Of a DNA stretch of 64,000 bases, positions 23,859-31,076 are shown one piece after another. The notes under the pieces are model-generated. The model had not been told where the DNA came from. It worked only from the letters and a program-made list of their open reading frames with translations, and searched no databases. The position numbers and the translations under genes are program-made. Position 1 is the first letter of the stretch. Each line of letters begins with the position of its first letter. Origin of the DNA: an uncultured Prevotellaceae bacterium. GTDB lineage: Bacteria; Bacteroidota; Bacteroidia; Bacteroidales; Bacteroidaceae. The DNA lies in NCBI GenBank assembly GCA_900314715.1, contig OMWI01000006.1, positions 30,789 to 94,788 on the forward strand. Direction: 5' to 3'.

Positions 23859-24242
23859 TCAATAATCATACAAGTGGAACATCCTTTCCATCATCTGCCA
23901 TTTCTCGTTGGATGTGGCATTAGGGTTGCAATCCTGGAATATCGCCATGTATTCTTCCCATTCCTGTTGACGGGGCAAAGTTGCGAGTCGTGCCATCGCT
24001 GAGTCCCAATCAAAGTCTAATGGCGTTTCTACAATCATCACGAGGCGTGTTCCGAGGATATAAATCTCCATTTCCAATATCCCCACTTCGCGAATCCCGT
24101 TTAGTATTTCCTTCCATGCATTTTCTTCGCTATGTCTTTTTCGGTATTCCTTGATTAGTTCTGGATTATCCTTTAAATCCATAGTTTGACAGTAACGTTT
24201 AACGGGACCGTCATATTCCTTCACTCGAAATCCTTCTGTCAT
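23859..24242 (-). CDS. L-rhamnose mutarotase-like protein (RhaM/PF05336)
   Basis: About 127 aa. KRYCQTMDLKDNPELIKEYR, KRHSEENAWKEILNGIREVG and ILEMEIYILGTRLVMIVETP, with DFDWDSAMARLATLPRQQEW, are those of the RhaM/YiiL family. The His-bearing RHSEEN and the YILGTRL strand are conserved. It interconverts anomers of L-rhamnose or a related sugar such as L-fucose. No other sugar-catabolic gene is adjacent. The frame extends to 24299, but ATG 24242 starts just ahead of the domain. The leader carries a strong hairpin that reads as a terminator on the opposite strand. Confidence 0.85.
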   Translation of the reverse strand: MTEGFRVKEYDGPVKRYCQTMDLKDNPELIKEYRKRHSEENAWKEILNGIREVGILEMEIYILGTRLVMIVETPLDFDWDSAMARLATLPRQQEWEEYMAIFQDCNPNATSNEKWQMMERMFHLYDY

Positions 24243-24283
24243 ACGATTATTATTAAGTGTAACGATGATTAAACGACTCATTC

Positions 24284-24329
24284 GAATCTCAGCAACCAAG
24301 TTTCCTTGAGTTGCCGAGATTCTTTTTTT
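24284..24329 (+). terminator. Strong plus-strand terminator inside the mutarotase leader
   Basis: GAATCTCAGCAACCAAG, loop TTTC, and the complementary arm to 24322 make an 18-bp stem with two G-U pairs, followed by seven T. It would stop transcripts running rightwards, antisense to the mutarotase gene. Confidence 0.8.
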
Positions 24330-24337
24330 ATCTGGGA

Positions 24338-24345
24338 CAAAGATA
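24338..24345 (-). promoter_or_regulatory. -7 box for the mutarotase gene
   Basis: Reverse strand TATCTTTG; start point near 24331 puts the hairpin at the very 5' end of the mRNA. Confidence 0.55.
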
Positions 24346-24356
24346 AAAACAATTGG

Positions 24357-24388
24357 CTAATTTCGCAAGATTTCGCTTGCGAAATTAG
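24357..24388 (-). terminator. Hairpin after the LytTR regulator gene
   Basis: CTAATTTCGCAAG faces CTTGCGAAATTAG with a 6-nt loop (perfect 13 bp), then a short T-run on the reverse strand. Confidence 0.7.
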
Positions 24389-24395
24389 AGATAAC

Positions 24396-25157
24396 TTATA
24401 AGTTTATGAACATTTTCATCAAGCGATTGCGGAAGAGATAGCCCACTTTCACGTAATCTATTTGCTGGAATGGTGGATAGAACGTACAAATGTTATTGAC
24501 TACCTGGAATAAGTATTCAATGTTTATAATGTATTTCTGATTCACCTGTACGAAGTGTGGATCCAATGCCAACAATGTCTTACCCGTTACGTTACGCTTT
24601 AGGCTTACGGGCTTGTTCCTGTTGGCAATGATGATTTCCCAAGTCCTGTTTTTCTTGTCATACTGGAACAAGCCAATGTCTTTCAACTTCACCATTTGGA
24701 AATCCGTGGCATTGATAAACATGAGCAGGTTGTTTTCAGTCTTCAATATCTTTCCGTCAGATTTCGGTTCCGTTGGCGCGGATACTGTCTGCAATCTGCG
24801 CATAATCTTGTCAAGTTCCTCTGGCTTGATGGGTTTCAGCAAGAAGTCAAATGCGTGGTTGCGAAACGACTCAAGCATGTAGTCAACGTATGATGTATAA
24901 ACGACAATTTGGCATTTCTCCAACGTAGCTGCATCCAAACTCTCCATGAACTGCAATCCCGTCATGTCTGGCAATTCAATGTCCAAGAACAAGAGGTCTG
25001 GCTTTAGTTCCTTGACAGCTTTTAGGCCGTCTTCTCCGTTGTTACAAGTGCGAATAACTGAAATGTGGGGGAAGCGCTTAAGATGTTCACAAAGGTTTTG
25101 AACGTCTTCCGCGCTATCCTCCACCACAACTGTTTTAATGTGGTCTTGTTTAGTCAT
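24396..25157 (-). CDS. LytTR-type response regulator
   Basis: About 253 aa. The receiver domain (residues about 8-125) has VVVEDSAED, the phosphorylatable Asp in LLFLDIELPDMTGLQFM, the switch Thr in VVYTSYVDY and the Lys in FLLKPIKPEEL. The C-terminal LytTR DNA-binding domain (about 155-253) has FQMVKLKDIGLFQYDKKNRT, VSLKRNVTGKTLLALDPHF and QVNQKYIINIEYLFQV. It works with the sensor kinase encoded just upstream (25341-27344), 168 nt away, and has its own -7 box. Start MTKQDHIK at 25157 is preferred to the Met five codons earlier. Confidence 0.93.
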   Translation of the reverse strand: MTKQDHIKTVVVEDSAEDVQNLCEHLKRFPHISVIRTCNNGEDGLKAVKELKPDLLFLDIELPDMTGLQFMESLDAATLEKCQIVVYTSYVDYMLESFRNHAFDFLLKPIKPEELDKIMRRLQTVSAPTEPKSDGKILKTENNLLMFINATDFQMVKLKDIGLFQYDKKNRTWEIIIANRNKPVSLKRNVTGKTLLALDPHFVQVNQKYIINIEYLFQVVNNICTFYPPFQQIDYVKVGYLFRNRLMKMFINL

Positions 25158-25217
25158 AAGATGATAATTCACGGTATAAAGATTTGCTATCTTAATTATT
25201 GTTATATAAAGTCATGG

Positions 25218-25225
25218 CAAATTTA
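25218..25225 (-). promoter_or_regulatory. -7 box for the LytTR gene
   Basis: Reverse strand TAAATTTG, about 60 nt before the start at 25157. Confidence 0.45.
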
Positions 25226-25340
25226 CAATTATTCTTTGAATTTCGCAAATGGCAAAATGGCGCAAAAGGAACAAAAGACATGATTTCGTGTTTAACCTTT
25301 AAAAAATCATGTTTATCTTGATGAATTTTTTTGATGTACC

Positions 25341-27344
25341 TTATTGTCCCAACGTCTTGGGAACGGATAAGATGGCTCTGCATCCGTTCAATTCACCATG
25401 ATTGTCTGTTAAGTTTTCTATGTTAAACTTGATTTTATGTCGATGACGTTCATTGTGCAAGGCGATAGTACGACGAATGACGCTCAGTCCCGTACCTGTT
25501 CCGTTAGAACTGCGTCTGATGTCAAAGCCACGTCCGTTATCACTTACCACGATAATCGTTTCCTCTGGCATTGCAGTTACTTCCACCTTCAGTTCTTTTG
25601 CCCTATCCAGCCCGCGCAGTCCATGCTTGATGGAATTCTCTGCCAATATCTGGATAAACGTAGAGGGTACGAGCCTGCTTTTTAATATGTCTTCTTGTGG
25701 CTTTGATAGCGTGAAAGTGAAATCGTCTCCTATAGTCGGTTTTGCCACTTCCACGTATCTCTTCACGAAGTCCAGTTCTTCTCCCAATGTCACGAACATG
25801 TGTTTGGTAATCTCCAGTTGCGAGTGCATCAAATCAATTATGCCGTTGATGGCTTTGTCGGTATCCTGACCGTCGTGCGATATGGCGTGACTGAGCACGT
25901 TGAAGATGAAGTGTGGGGCAATGCTACTACGGGTATTGGCAATCTTAAGGTTTACGATCTCCAGTTGTTTGTCAACGTTCCTTTTGCGTAGGAACAATAT
26001 CCATGCCAACAAGGCCAAGGCTGCCAGCAAAACACCGCCGATGATTATGGTAAAGATGAGTTTGTTTCTTTCTATGACGGCATTCTTCTCTTCCATGCGC
26101 AATTGGTTATGTAGCGTAAGCGTGTCCATGGTAAGTCTCGTCATGATATCGGATGCGCGCATGTGTTCCCTACTCCTGTCAAGCGAGTCTTTTCTGTTCG
26201 TATATCTTTGATAATAGTAATTTGCCTTAGCCATATCGTTTTTCTTGGCAAAATAGTCATAGAAGTAGTGGTCTCTGATGTCTATCATGTTTTCGTCGGT
26301 AGTCAATCCCTTTGGTTCATTGGCAATAATCGTACTGATTTTCGCCATGTCGCCTTCTTGTAACAAATTTCCTATGCGAATGGTGTTGGCATAATAGATG
26401 GCGTCCCCGATGTTGTTGGCGCGGAAGAAACTATCTGCTGGAGCCAAGAGAGTGAGCGATTCTTCCGTTCTCCCTAAGTTAAGCAACACGTCTGCCATGT
26501 TCAACCTGCATAGATAGTCTTCAAATCCACCTTGACAGTCAAATTCATTGATGAGACTATCCATTTTCTGGAACACCCTAAGTGCCTTGGCATAGTCTTT
26601 CTTGAAATATTGCAAGTTGCCGTAATTGTTCAAGAACGCCAATTTCATATTGGGTTGCATATACTCAAAGCCCTTTCTTGACTTGGCATAATACTCTTCG
26701 GATAAGTCATATTCTTCCAACATCTGATAAACGCGACCCAATCCCATGTAAACTGTATTGTCTTTCTCCTCGCCCAGTTTTAGAGAATCATTTAATACCA
26801 AAGCCCTACGATACCAAGCGGCAGCCTCTGGCAATCGTATTTCTTGAGTATACAAATCGCCGATATTGGCACAGATGGAAGGCGCATTCTTTTGCACGTC
26901 GCTCTTCATAAACAGGTGATAAGCCTTGAGATTGTCTTCCTGCACCTGATTATAATTCTGGTGGTATAGGTAGTTATAGTTTGCTCGTAGGTTATACGCA
27001 CTTGCGGCAATTCCGTTTACTCTTCGAGTTGGTTGTTGCCTTTTGATAAACTGCATGATTTTATTGGCATAATACAGGGTGGAGTCTGGAGCGGTTAATA
27101 TATACAATCTTCCTAATTCACAGTATAAGTCATAATAAAAGAGGCTGTCCGTAGTCTTTGCGAGAACGGAGTCAATGGTGGCCGTGGTGGATGGCGATTG
27201 CTTATCCACCATTTCGCAAATCATGTCTAACTGTTTTTTCTGTTCAGCCGTACGGCTGTCTTTTTCCTCATTCCCACCATTGCATGAGAGTGTCATGATA
27301 CCTACGATTGTAAGCAATAGGGTTAATAGTGTGTTTGTTTTCAT
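25341..27344 (-). CDS. LytS-type sensor histidine kinase with TPR sensor region
   Basis: 667 aa. Lipoprotein-like signal (MTLSC lipobox at about residue 21), then about ten helical repeats of TPR type (ANIGDLYTQEIRLPEAAAWY, YMGLGRVYQMLEEYDLSEEY, FLNNYGNLQYFKKDYAKALR) outside the membrane. One transmembrane helix follows (LIFTIIIGGVLLAALALLAW), then a His_kinase domain with the phospho-His in IAPHFIFNVLSHAI and the ATPase N box ILAENSIKHGL and G box SDNGRGFDIRR...GTGTGLSVI. It probably senses an envelope signal and phosphorylates the LytTR regulator. A lipobox together with a membrane helix is unusual but common in this Bacteroidetes kinase type. Confidence 0.93.
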   Translation of the reverse strand: MKTNTLLTLLLTIVGIMTLSCNGGNEEKDSRTAEQKKQLDMICEMVDKQSPSTTATIDSVLAKTTDSLFYYDLYCELGRLYILTAPDSTLYYANKIMQFIKRQQPTRRVNGIAASAYNLRANYNYLYHQNYNQVQEDNLKAYHLFMKSDVQKNAPSICANIGDLYTQEIRLPEAAAWYRRALVLNDSLKLGEEKDNTVYMGLGRVYQMLEEYDLSEEYYAKSRKGFEYMQPNMKLAFLNNYGNLQYFKKDYAKALRVFQKMDSLINEFDCQGGFEDYLCRLNMADVLLNLGRTEESLTLLAPADSFFRANNIGDAIYYANTIRIGNLLQEGDMAKISTIIANEPKGLTTDENMIDIRDHYFYDYFAKKNDMAKANYYYQRYTNRKDSLDRSREHMRASDIMTRLTMDTLTLHNQLRMEEKNAVIERNKLIFTIIIGGVLLAALALLAWILFLRKRNVDKQLEIVNLKIANTRSSIAPHFIFNVLSHAISHDGQDTDKAINGIIDLMHSQLEITKHMFVTLGEELDFVKRYVEVAKPTIGDDFTFTLSKPQEDILKSRLVPSTFIQILAENSIKHGLRGLDRAKELKVEVTAMPEETIIVVSDNGRGFDIRRSSNGTGTGLSVIRRTIALHNERHRHKIKFNIENLTDNHGELNGCRAILSVPKTLGQ

Positions 27345-27362
27345 TATTAAGTTATGCTTTCT

Positions 27363-27371
27363 GCAAAAATA
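27363..27371 (-). promoter_or_regulatory. -7 box for the sensor kinase gene
   Basis: Reverse strand TATTTTTGC, 18 nt before the ATG at 27344. Confidence 0.5.
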
Positions 27372-27454
27372 ACAATTATTCTTGAATTATGAAAGGAGTT
27401 GACGTTTTTTTTCCTAAAGAAACCATAGGTCACTATAAAAGATACCGATAGTGA

Positions 27455-27520
27455 TGGTAAACATGGTATTTAGTAATGATAAACATGGTATTTAGTGGTG
27501 ATAAAGATAGTGTTTATTGT
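27455..27520. repeat. 22-bp tandem array (three units)
   Basis: Units start at 27455, 27477 and 27499. The first two differ at four positions; the third is degenerate. Each has two 11-bp halves (for example TGATAAACATG, GTATTTAGTGG). Confidence 0.85.
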
Positions 27521-27576
27521 TCAGTGTGGGTGAGCCTAATTCTTCATTTTTGGGGAATTCTTCATTTTTAGCCAAG

Positions 27577-27874
27577 ACCTCCCGTTGATTTTCATAAACT
27601 TCTAAGTATTAATGAGTTGTGAAACGGAAATGCTTGAAAGACCTCATGTAAGACCTCCCGTAAGACCTCCCATAGACCTCACCTAACACCTCACACTCTG
27701 GGTAATGTTTAGTGTTTAATGTTTAATGTTGAGTGTTGAGAGATTACCTTCAATTTTCAATTTGAAATACATGAGGTCTTACGGGAGGTCTTACGGGAGG
27801 TCTTAGGTGAGGTCTTGAAAAAGTTAAATCGCTGATAAAGAACTAATTAACCTAAAAAACGGGAGGTCTTGCGA
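27577..27874. repeat. Large nested inverted array of GACCTCCCGTAA words
   Basis: Outer arms AAGACCTCCCGTT (about 27577) and AACGGGAGGTCTT (about 27858) are complementary. Inside them, 27640-27690 has repeated GTAAGACCTCCC and 27768-27820 has the complement. The centre holds TTTAGTG/TTTAATG words. No gene is present between 27372 and 28032. Confidence 0.85.
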
Positions 27875-27938
27875 GAATCCGCAAAATTCATACAATTAGG
27901 CTATTTTCTCGCTTCTTCACTAAACAATCAACACGCAA

Positions 27939-28007
27939 TTTCCCGTTGAGAACTAATGCACAATGCTACTGCTGTGAAATGTGTGCATAGCGATTCTCAA
28001 CGGGAAA
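27939..28007. terminator. Perfect hairpin downstream of the patatin gene
   Basis: TTTCCCGTTGAGAA (27939-27952) faces TTCTCAACGGGAAA (27994-28007), and ATGCACA (27956-27962) faces TGTGCAT (27982-27988) inside it. There is no T-run, so it may stabilise the 3' end rather than terminate. Confidence 0.65.
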
Positions 28008-28032
28008 CAAGAGAAGGTGAAATGTGTGTTTG

Positions 28033-30240
28033 TTAGAACTCGAATCCCAGATTGATGTACCAGTATACCTTGCGGGCTCTCGTGTTATATCCAATCGAAC
28101 CACCAACGGGACCGAACATCGTGTTGAGATAATAGGATGCTTGGCAACCGATCAAAGTCTTACCGTCGAAAATACGAGTTAGTTTGTCGGCTTGTTGGCC
28201 GCCTACTATGGTTAACAATACATAGCTGTTGGTGCCGATATGCTGTTGAGCTTGCAACTGAGCGGCAAGGAATTGGTTGTCAACATATTCTAAGTATCCC
28301 ATTCCTGCAAATGGCATCTGCTGTTCCACGTAATGATGAAACCACGGACCGCCAATGGCATTGCCAAAAACATAGGGTACGTTGGGCCCAAAGAGCAATC
28401 GGCCGTATGTCATTGGTTGTATGGTGAGACGACTATTCAGTGGGATAGACGTTCTCCAATAGGCATTCACGTCACTCATACCTACCTTGCCATAGAGTTT
28501 GGCAAAGTTGTCTGTTACGTAGGCATATTCGGCTTCAAAGCGACTTCCTCGTGATGGGAAATACCAATTGTTTTCGCTATTGTATTTCACGGTGGCGCGA
28601 TAGCTGAAGTAGTGGTCGTTTTCAAGTTCGAAATCTTTAGTGTTTGACGATACCAATTTATCGTGATAGCGAAGATAATCCCATCGTATGCCCATTGCCA
28701 GGTTGAAGTGCTTGATGCTAAAGTTAATTGGCGTAAACATCGCTTGGTGTTGATAATATAATAGGCTATAGTCGCGATTGCCTTTAACGTAGATGTCCAA
28801 GTCGTTTCGACGGAACGTATAGGAGAGTTTGGGACGAGTAAAATAATGTGAGTGTGCGGTTATCTCGCCACGCACCATCATACGTTTACCCAATCGTAAT
28901 GTCAAGTCGGCATTTATTGGAATTGATTGTGCCAATGGGATATCTGCATTCAATTGTATGGCGGCATGTTCCTCCTTATCGTAGCGGAGGCCGATACCCA
29001 ATTGGTTGGTCTTACGATTGCCCGCTTCAAGAACGATACGTACGCCGTCACCATCTGGTATAGAGTGACACTCGGCAGTTTGGTAGAACAAGTCTATACG
29101 CATGGATGTTGTCAATAGCTGCTCACGTTCTGTACTGATGCTATCACCTTCTCTTAGGCGAAACTTCTCGCGCAAGAATCTCTCATCGATTGGGGTCATG
29201 TTACGAAACTCGTATGCCGTCACCTTTCTTTTCTCTTGCATCACCTCTGGATGTAATGGCGACAATAGGCGAGGTTTGAACGAGTCGTCAATGCCGATGC
29301 GCTTTTTCAATGCGATAAGTTCATCCCAATGTTTCATGGCTTCCTCCTCTCCTCTTCGTATCAACGTGTCAATGGCATTGGCAGAGAAACTGGCTGCACC
29401 ATATCCTGTCGTGTTTACGCGGATGGGAACGTCGGTGATGGTGAGGTTTTCGTCATACTTATTCTTACAGTTCACGTCGATAATCTGACTCAATATGCTC
29501 ATCGTGCGTACCATGTCATTGGCCATCTTGGGGTCTCCTTGTACGGTAACACCGATAATAATATCGGCACCCATCTCTCTGGCGATGTCAGCAGGATAGT
29601 TGTTGCGCAAACCACCATCTACCAAAACCATGTCGCCAACTCTCACGGGAGAGAATGCCGCAGGGATAGCCATGGAAGCACGCATGGCTTGTGGCAAACA
29701 ACCACTATGGAAGTCTACCTCAGAGTTGTCGATGATATTTGTCGCCACGCAAGCGAACGGAATGGGTAAGTCCTTTGAGAAATCCAGTGAGTCGGTATAT
29801 CCCGCACATAGTTTTTGGAATAGCTCTGCCAAGTTCTTTCCTTTGATAATACCACCATCGTTTTGGTTGCGTTTACCGATGGTCATTCCCAAAGAGTAGA
29901 AATAGGTGTTCTGCTTGCGGCGGTCGTCAAGACTTTGCAAAGAGAGATTCTCCTTGTCGGTAATCACATAACTCCAGTCTTGCACACGCACCACGGAATC
30001 GAGTACATGTGAATTGTAACCGATGGAATAGAGACCGCCAATGATGCTTCCCATGGATGTTCCCGTAACGATGTCGATGGGAATGCCAGCTTTCTCTATC
30101 ACTTTCAGAGCGCCAATATGCGCCATACCCTTTGCGCCACCGCCACTCAGTACGACGGCAACTTTTTTCCTTTCTTGGCTAAATCCGCTCAAGGCTATAG
30201 TTAGTGCCAAGAGTACCAAAGTTATTTTTTTCATGTTCAT
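28033..30240 (-). CDS. Patatin-like phospholipase with outer-membrane beta-barrel
   Basis: 735 aa with a signal peptide (MNMKKITLVLLALTIALSGFS). The patatin domain (about 25-330) has the oxyanion-hole GGGAKGMAHIG, the nucleophile Ser in GTSMGS near residue 63, and the catalytic Asp in VDGGLRNNYP. A POTRA-like part (about 345-410) leads into a 16-strand-like Omp85 barrel (RLGKRMMVRGEITAHSHYFT, YWRTSIPLNSRLTIQPMTYG) that ends in an aromatic residue (INLGFEF). This is the PlpD/type Vd-like architecture. It should act at the outer membrane on phospholipids. It is monocistronic with a -7 box at 30292-30299. Confidence 0.92.
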   Translation of the reverse strand: MNMKKITLVLLALTIALSGFSQERKKVAVVLSGGGAKGMAHIGALKVIEKAGIPIDIVTGTSMGSIIGGLYSIGYNSHVLDSVVRVQDWSYVITDKENLSLQSLDDRRKQNTYFYSLGMTIGKRNQNDGGIIKGKNLAELFQKLCAGYTDSLDFSKDLPIPFACVATNIIDNSEVDFHSGCLPQAMRASMAIPAAFSPVRVGDMVLVDGGLRNNYPADIAREMGADIIIGVTVQGDPKMANDMVRTMSILSQIIDVNCKNKYDENLTITDVPIRVNTTGYGAASFSANAIDTLIRRGEEEAMKHWDELIALKKRIGIDDSFKPRLLSPLHPEVMQEKRKVTAYEFRNMTPIDERFLREKFRLREGDSISTEREQLLTTSMRIDLFYQTAECHSIPDGDGVRIVLEAGNRKTNQLGIGLRYDKEEHAAIQLNADIPLAQSIPINADLTLRLGKRMMVRGEITAHSHYFTRPKLSYTFRRNDLDIYVKGNRDYSLLYYQHQAMFTPINFSIKHFNLAMGIRWDYLRYHDKLVSSNTKDFELENDHYFSYRATVKYNSENNWYFPSRGSRFEAEYAYVTDNFAKLYGKVGMSDVNAYWRTSIPLNSRLTIQPMTYGRLLFGPNVPYVFGNAIGGPWFHHYVEQQMPFAGMGYLEYVDNQFLAAQLQAQQHIGTNSYVLLTIVGGQQADKLTRIFDGKTLIGCQASYYLNTMFGPVGGSIGYNTRARKVYWYINLGFEF

Positions 30241-30291
30241 GTACTATTAAATGATCATTTGGAACTTGCGAATATTTTATAATAATGTGAA

Positions 30292-30299
30292 CAAAGATA
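30292..30299 (-). promoter_or_regulatory. -7 box for the patatin gene
   Basis: Reverse strand TATCTTTG, about 52 nt upstream of the ATG. Confidence 0.55.
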
Positions 30300-30394
30300 A
30301 GAAAAACAGATGAAAAAAAAGTTTTGTTTCGAAATTTTTAGTCATTTTCCCCTTATTTATTATTGACAATGACAGATAGGGGACAGATTCAAGG

Positions 30395-30433
30395 AAAAAA
30401 AAGACGTGCAACTGGCTGCCTCAGTTGCACGTC
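30395..30433 (-). terminator. Strong terminator of the small-protein locus
   Basis: On the reverse strand a perfect 12-bp stem (GACGTGCAACTG with CAGTTGCACGTC, 7-nt loop) is followed by eight T. It cannot belong to the GH2 gene, which ends 640 nt away behind a repeat, so it points to a transcript arising in between. Confidence 0.9.
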
Positions 30434-30475
30434 TCGTATATATATCGAATTCGACTTTCCTTATTTATCGCGGCA

Positions 30476-30562
30476 TTATTTGCGCAAACCGCTTTGTATG
30501 AATAGACTTGTTGCGGCAGTAAGGGCTGCCACCCAAGTGAGTATTATTGTTGTTGTTTGCAT
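30476..30562 (-). CDS. Small hydrophobic protein (28 aa), second frame of a two-ORF unit
   Basis: The frame ATG 30562 to TAA 30476 encodes a 28-residue protein that begins MQTTTIILTWVAALTAA and ends FIQSGLRK: one membrane-spanning helix with a short basic tail. A purine-rich GGAAAGG sequence lies 8-16 nt upstream, a rare good ribosome-binding site here. The ORF lies between a -7 box (30811-30819) and a strong terminator (30395-30433), and follows another small frame by 4 nt. It resembles single-helix small proteins known from Bacteroidales in style only; I do not recognise it. Coding potential is inferred from context and composition. Confidence 0.6.
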   Translation of the reverse strand: MQTTTIILTWVAALTAATSLFIQSGLRK

Positions 30563-30566
30563 AACT

Positions 30567-30638
30567 TTACCCTTTCCTTTCCGACATAAAGGTTCGCGCC
30601 TCACGGCGGTCACCTATACATCTATTAATATGAAACAT
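30567..30638 (-). CDS. Small basic peptide (23 aa), first frame of the two-ORF unit
   Basis: ATG 30638 to TAA 30567. The peptide is basic and ends in EARTFMSERKG. Its codons cover the GC-rich leader segment (30585-30615) that can fold into two small hairpins, CCGCC-GTGA-GGCG and CCTTT-ATGTCGG-AAAGG, the second overlapping the ribosome-binding site of the next frame. It could be a regulatory leader peptide for the 28-aa protein, or the GC-rich part could be a structured RNA with the frame open by chance. Confidence 0.4.
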   Translation of the reverse strand: MFHINRCIGDRREARTFMSERKG

Positions 30639-30810
30639 TTAGTTATCCTTAAACTCTCAATCTTTTTAGCCTTCACTAAGACCTTCTTTTTCTTTTGTTA
30701 TCCTTAATTGCAATCTTTACCTTTGAGTAATCCCTACTCTCAATCTTTTTCCTTCTCTAAAGCTTTATACCAAAACTATTGTCTAACTATGCTTTCTGTT
30801 TTTTGACGAT

Positions 30811-30819
30811 GCAAAGGTA
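30811..30819 (-). promoter_or_regulatory. -7 box of the small-protein locus
   Basis: Reverse strand TACCTTTGC. From here the RNA would run about 410 nt to the terminator at 30395. The leader contains two copies of a segment with AAAAAGATTGAGAGT and AAGGATAAC. Confidence 0.6.
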
Positions 30820-30872
30820 AGATGTTTTTGGTTTATATGGAATATTTCAAAGCGTTTTTCCACCAAAAATAC

Positions 30873-31075
30873 CATCCTTCTTGACCTACGTCAATAGTGT
30901 TGTGTGCGAACACAATTGCATGTTTGATGTAGGAAGGATGATGTTTGAAGTATTTCGCCTATGGCGAGTATGAAAGTGTTGATGGTAGAAATTTTACCTT
31001 AAATCCTTCTTTCCTTCTTATCTCGCTGTAAAGCGAAATACGTCCTCCTTCCACCTTCCAACATCCTCCTTCAAA
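30873..31075. repeat. Inverted-repeat element A, copy 1
   Basis: CATCCTTC (30873) faces GAAGGATG (30933-30940). GTATTTCGC-x5-GGCGAG (30950-30967) faces CTCGC-x6-GCGAAATAC (31022-31041). A 28-base word beginning GAAGTATTTCGCCTAT (30947-30974) is repeated almost exactly at 61111-61139. It lies directly downstream of the GH2 gene. Confidence 0.75.
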
Positions 31076-31076
31076 T

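Noticed and set aside
30363-30707. 114-codon plus-strand frame
   Set aside because: Runs antisense through the small-protein locus and its terminator, has no -7 box and an unlikely composition.
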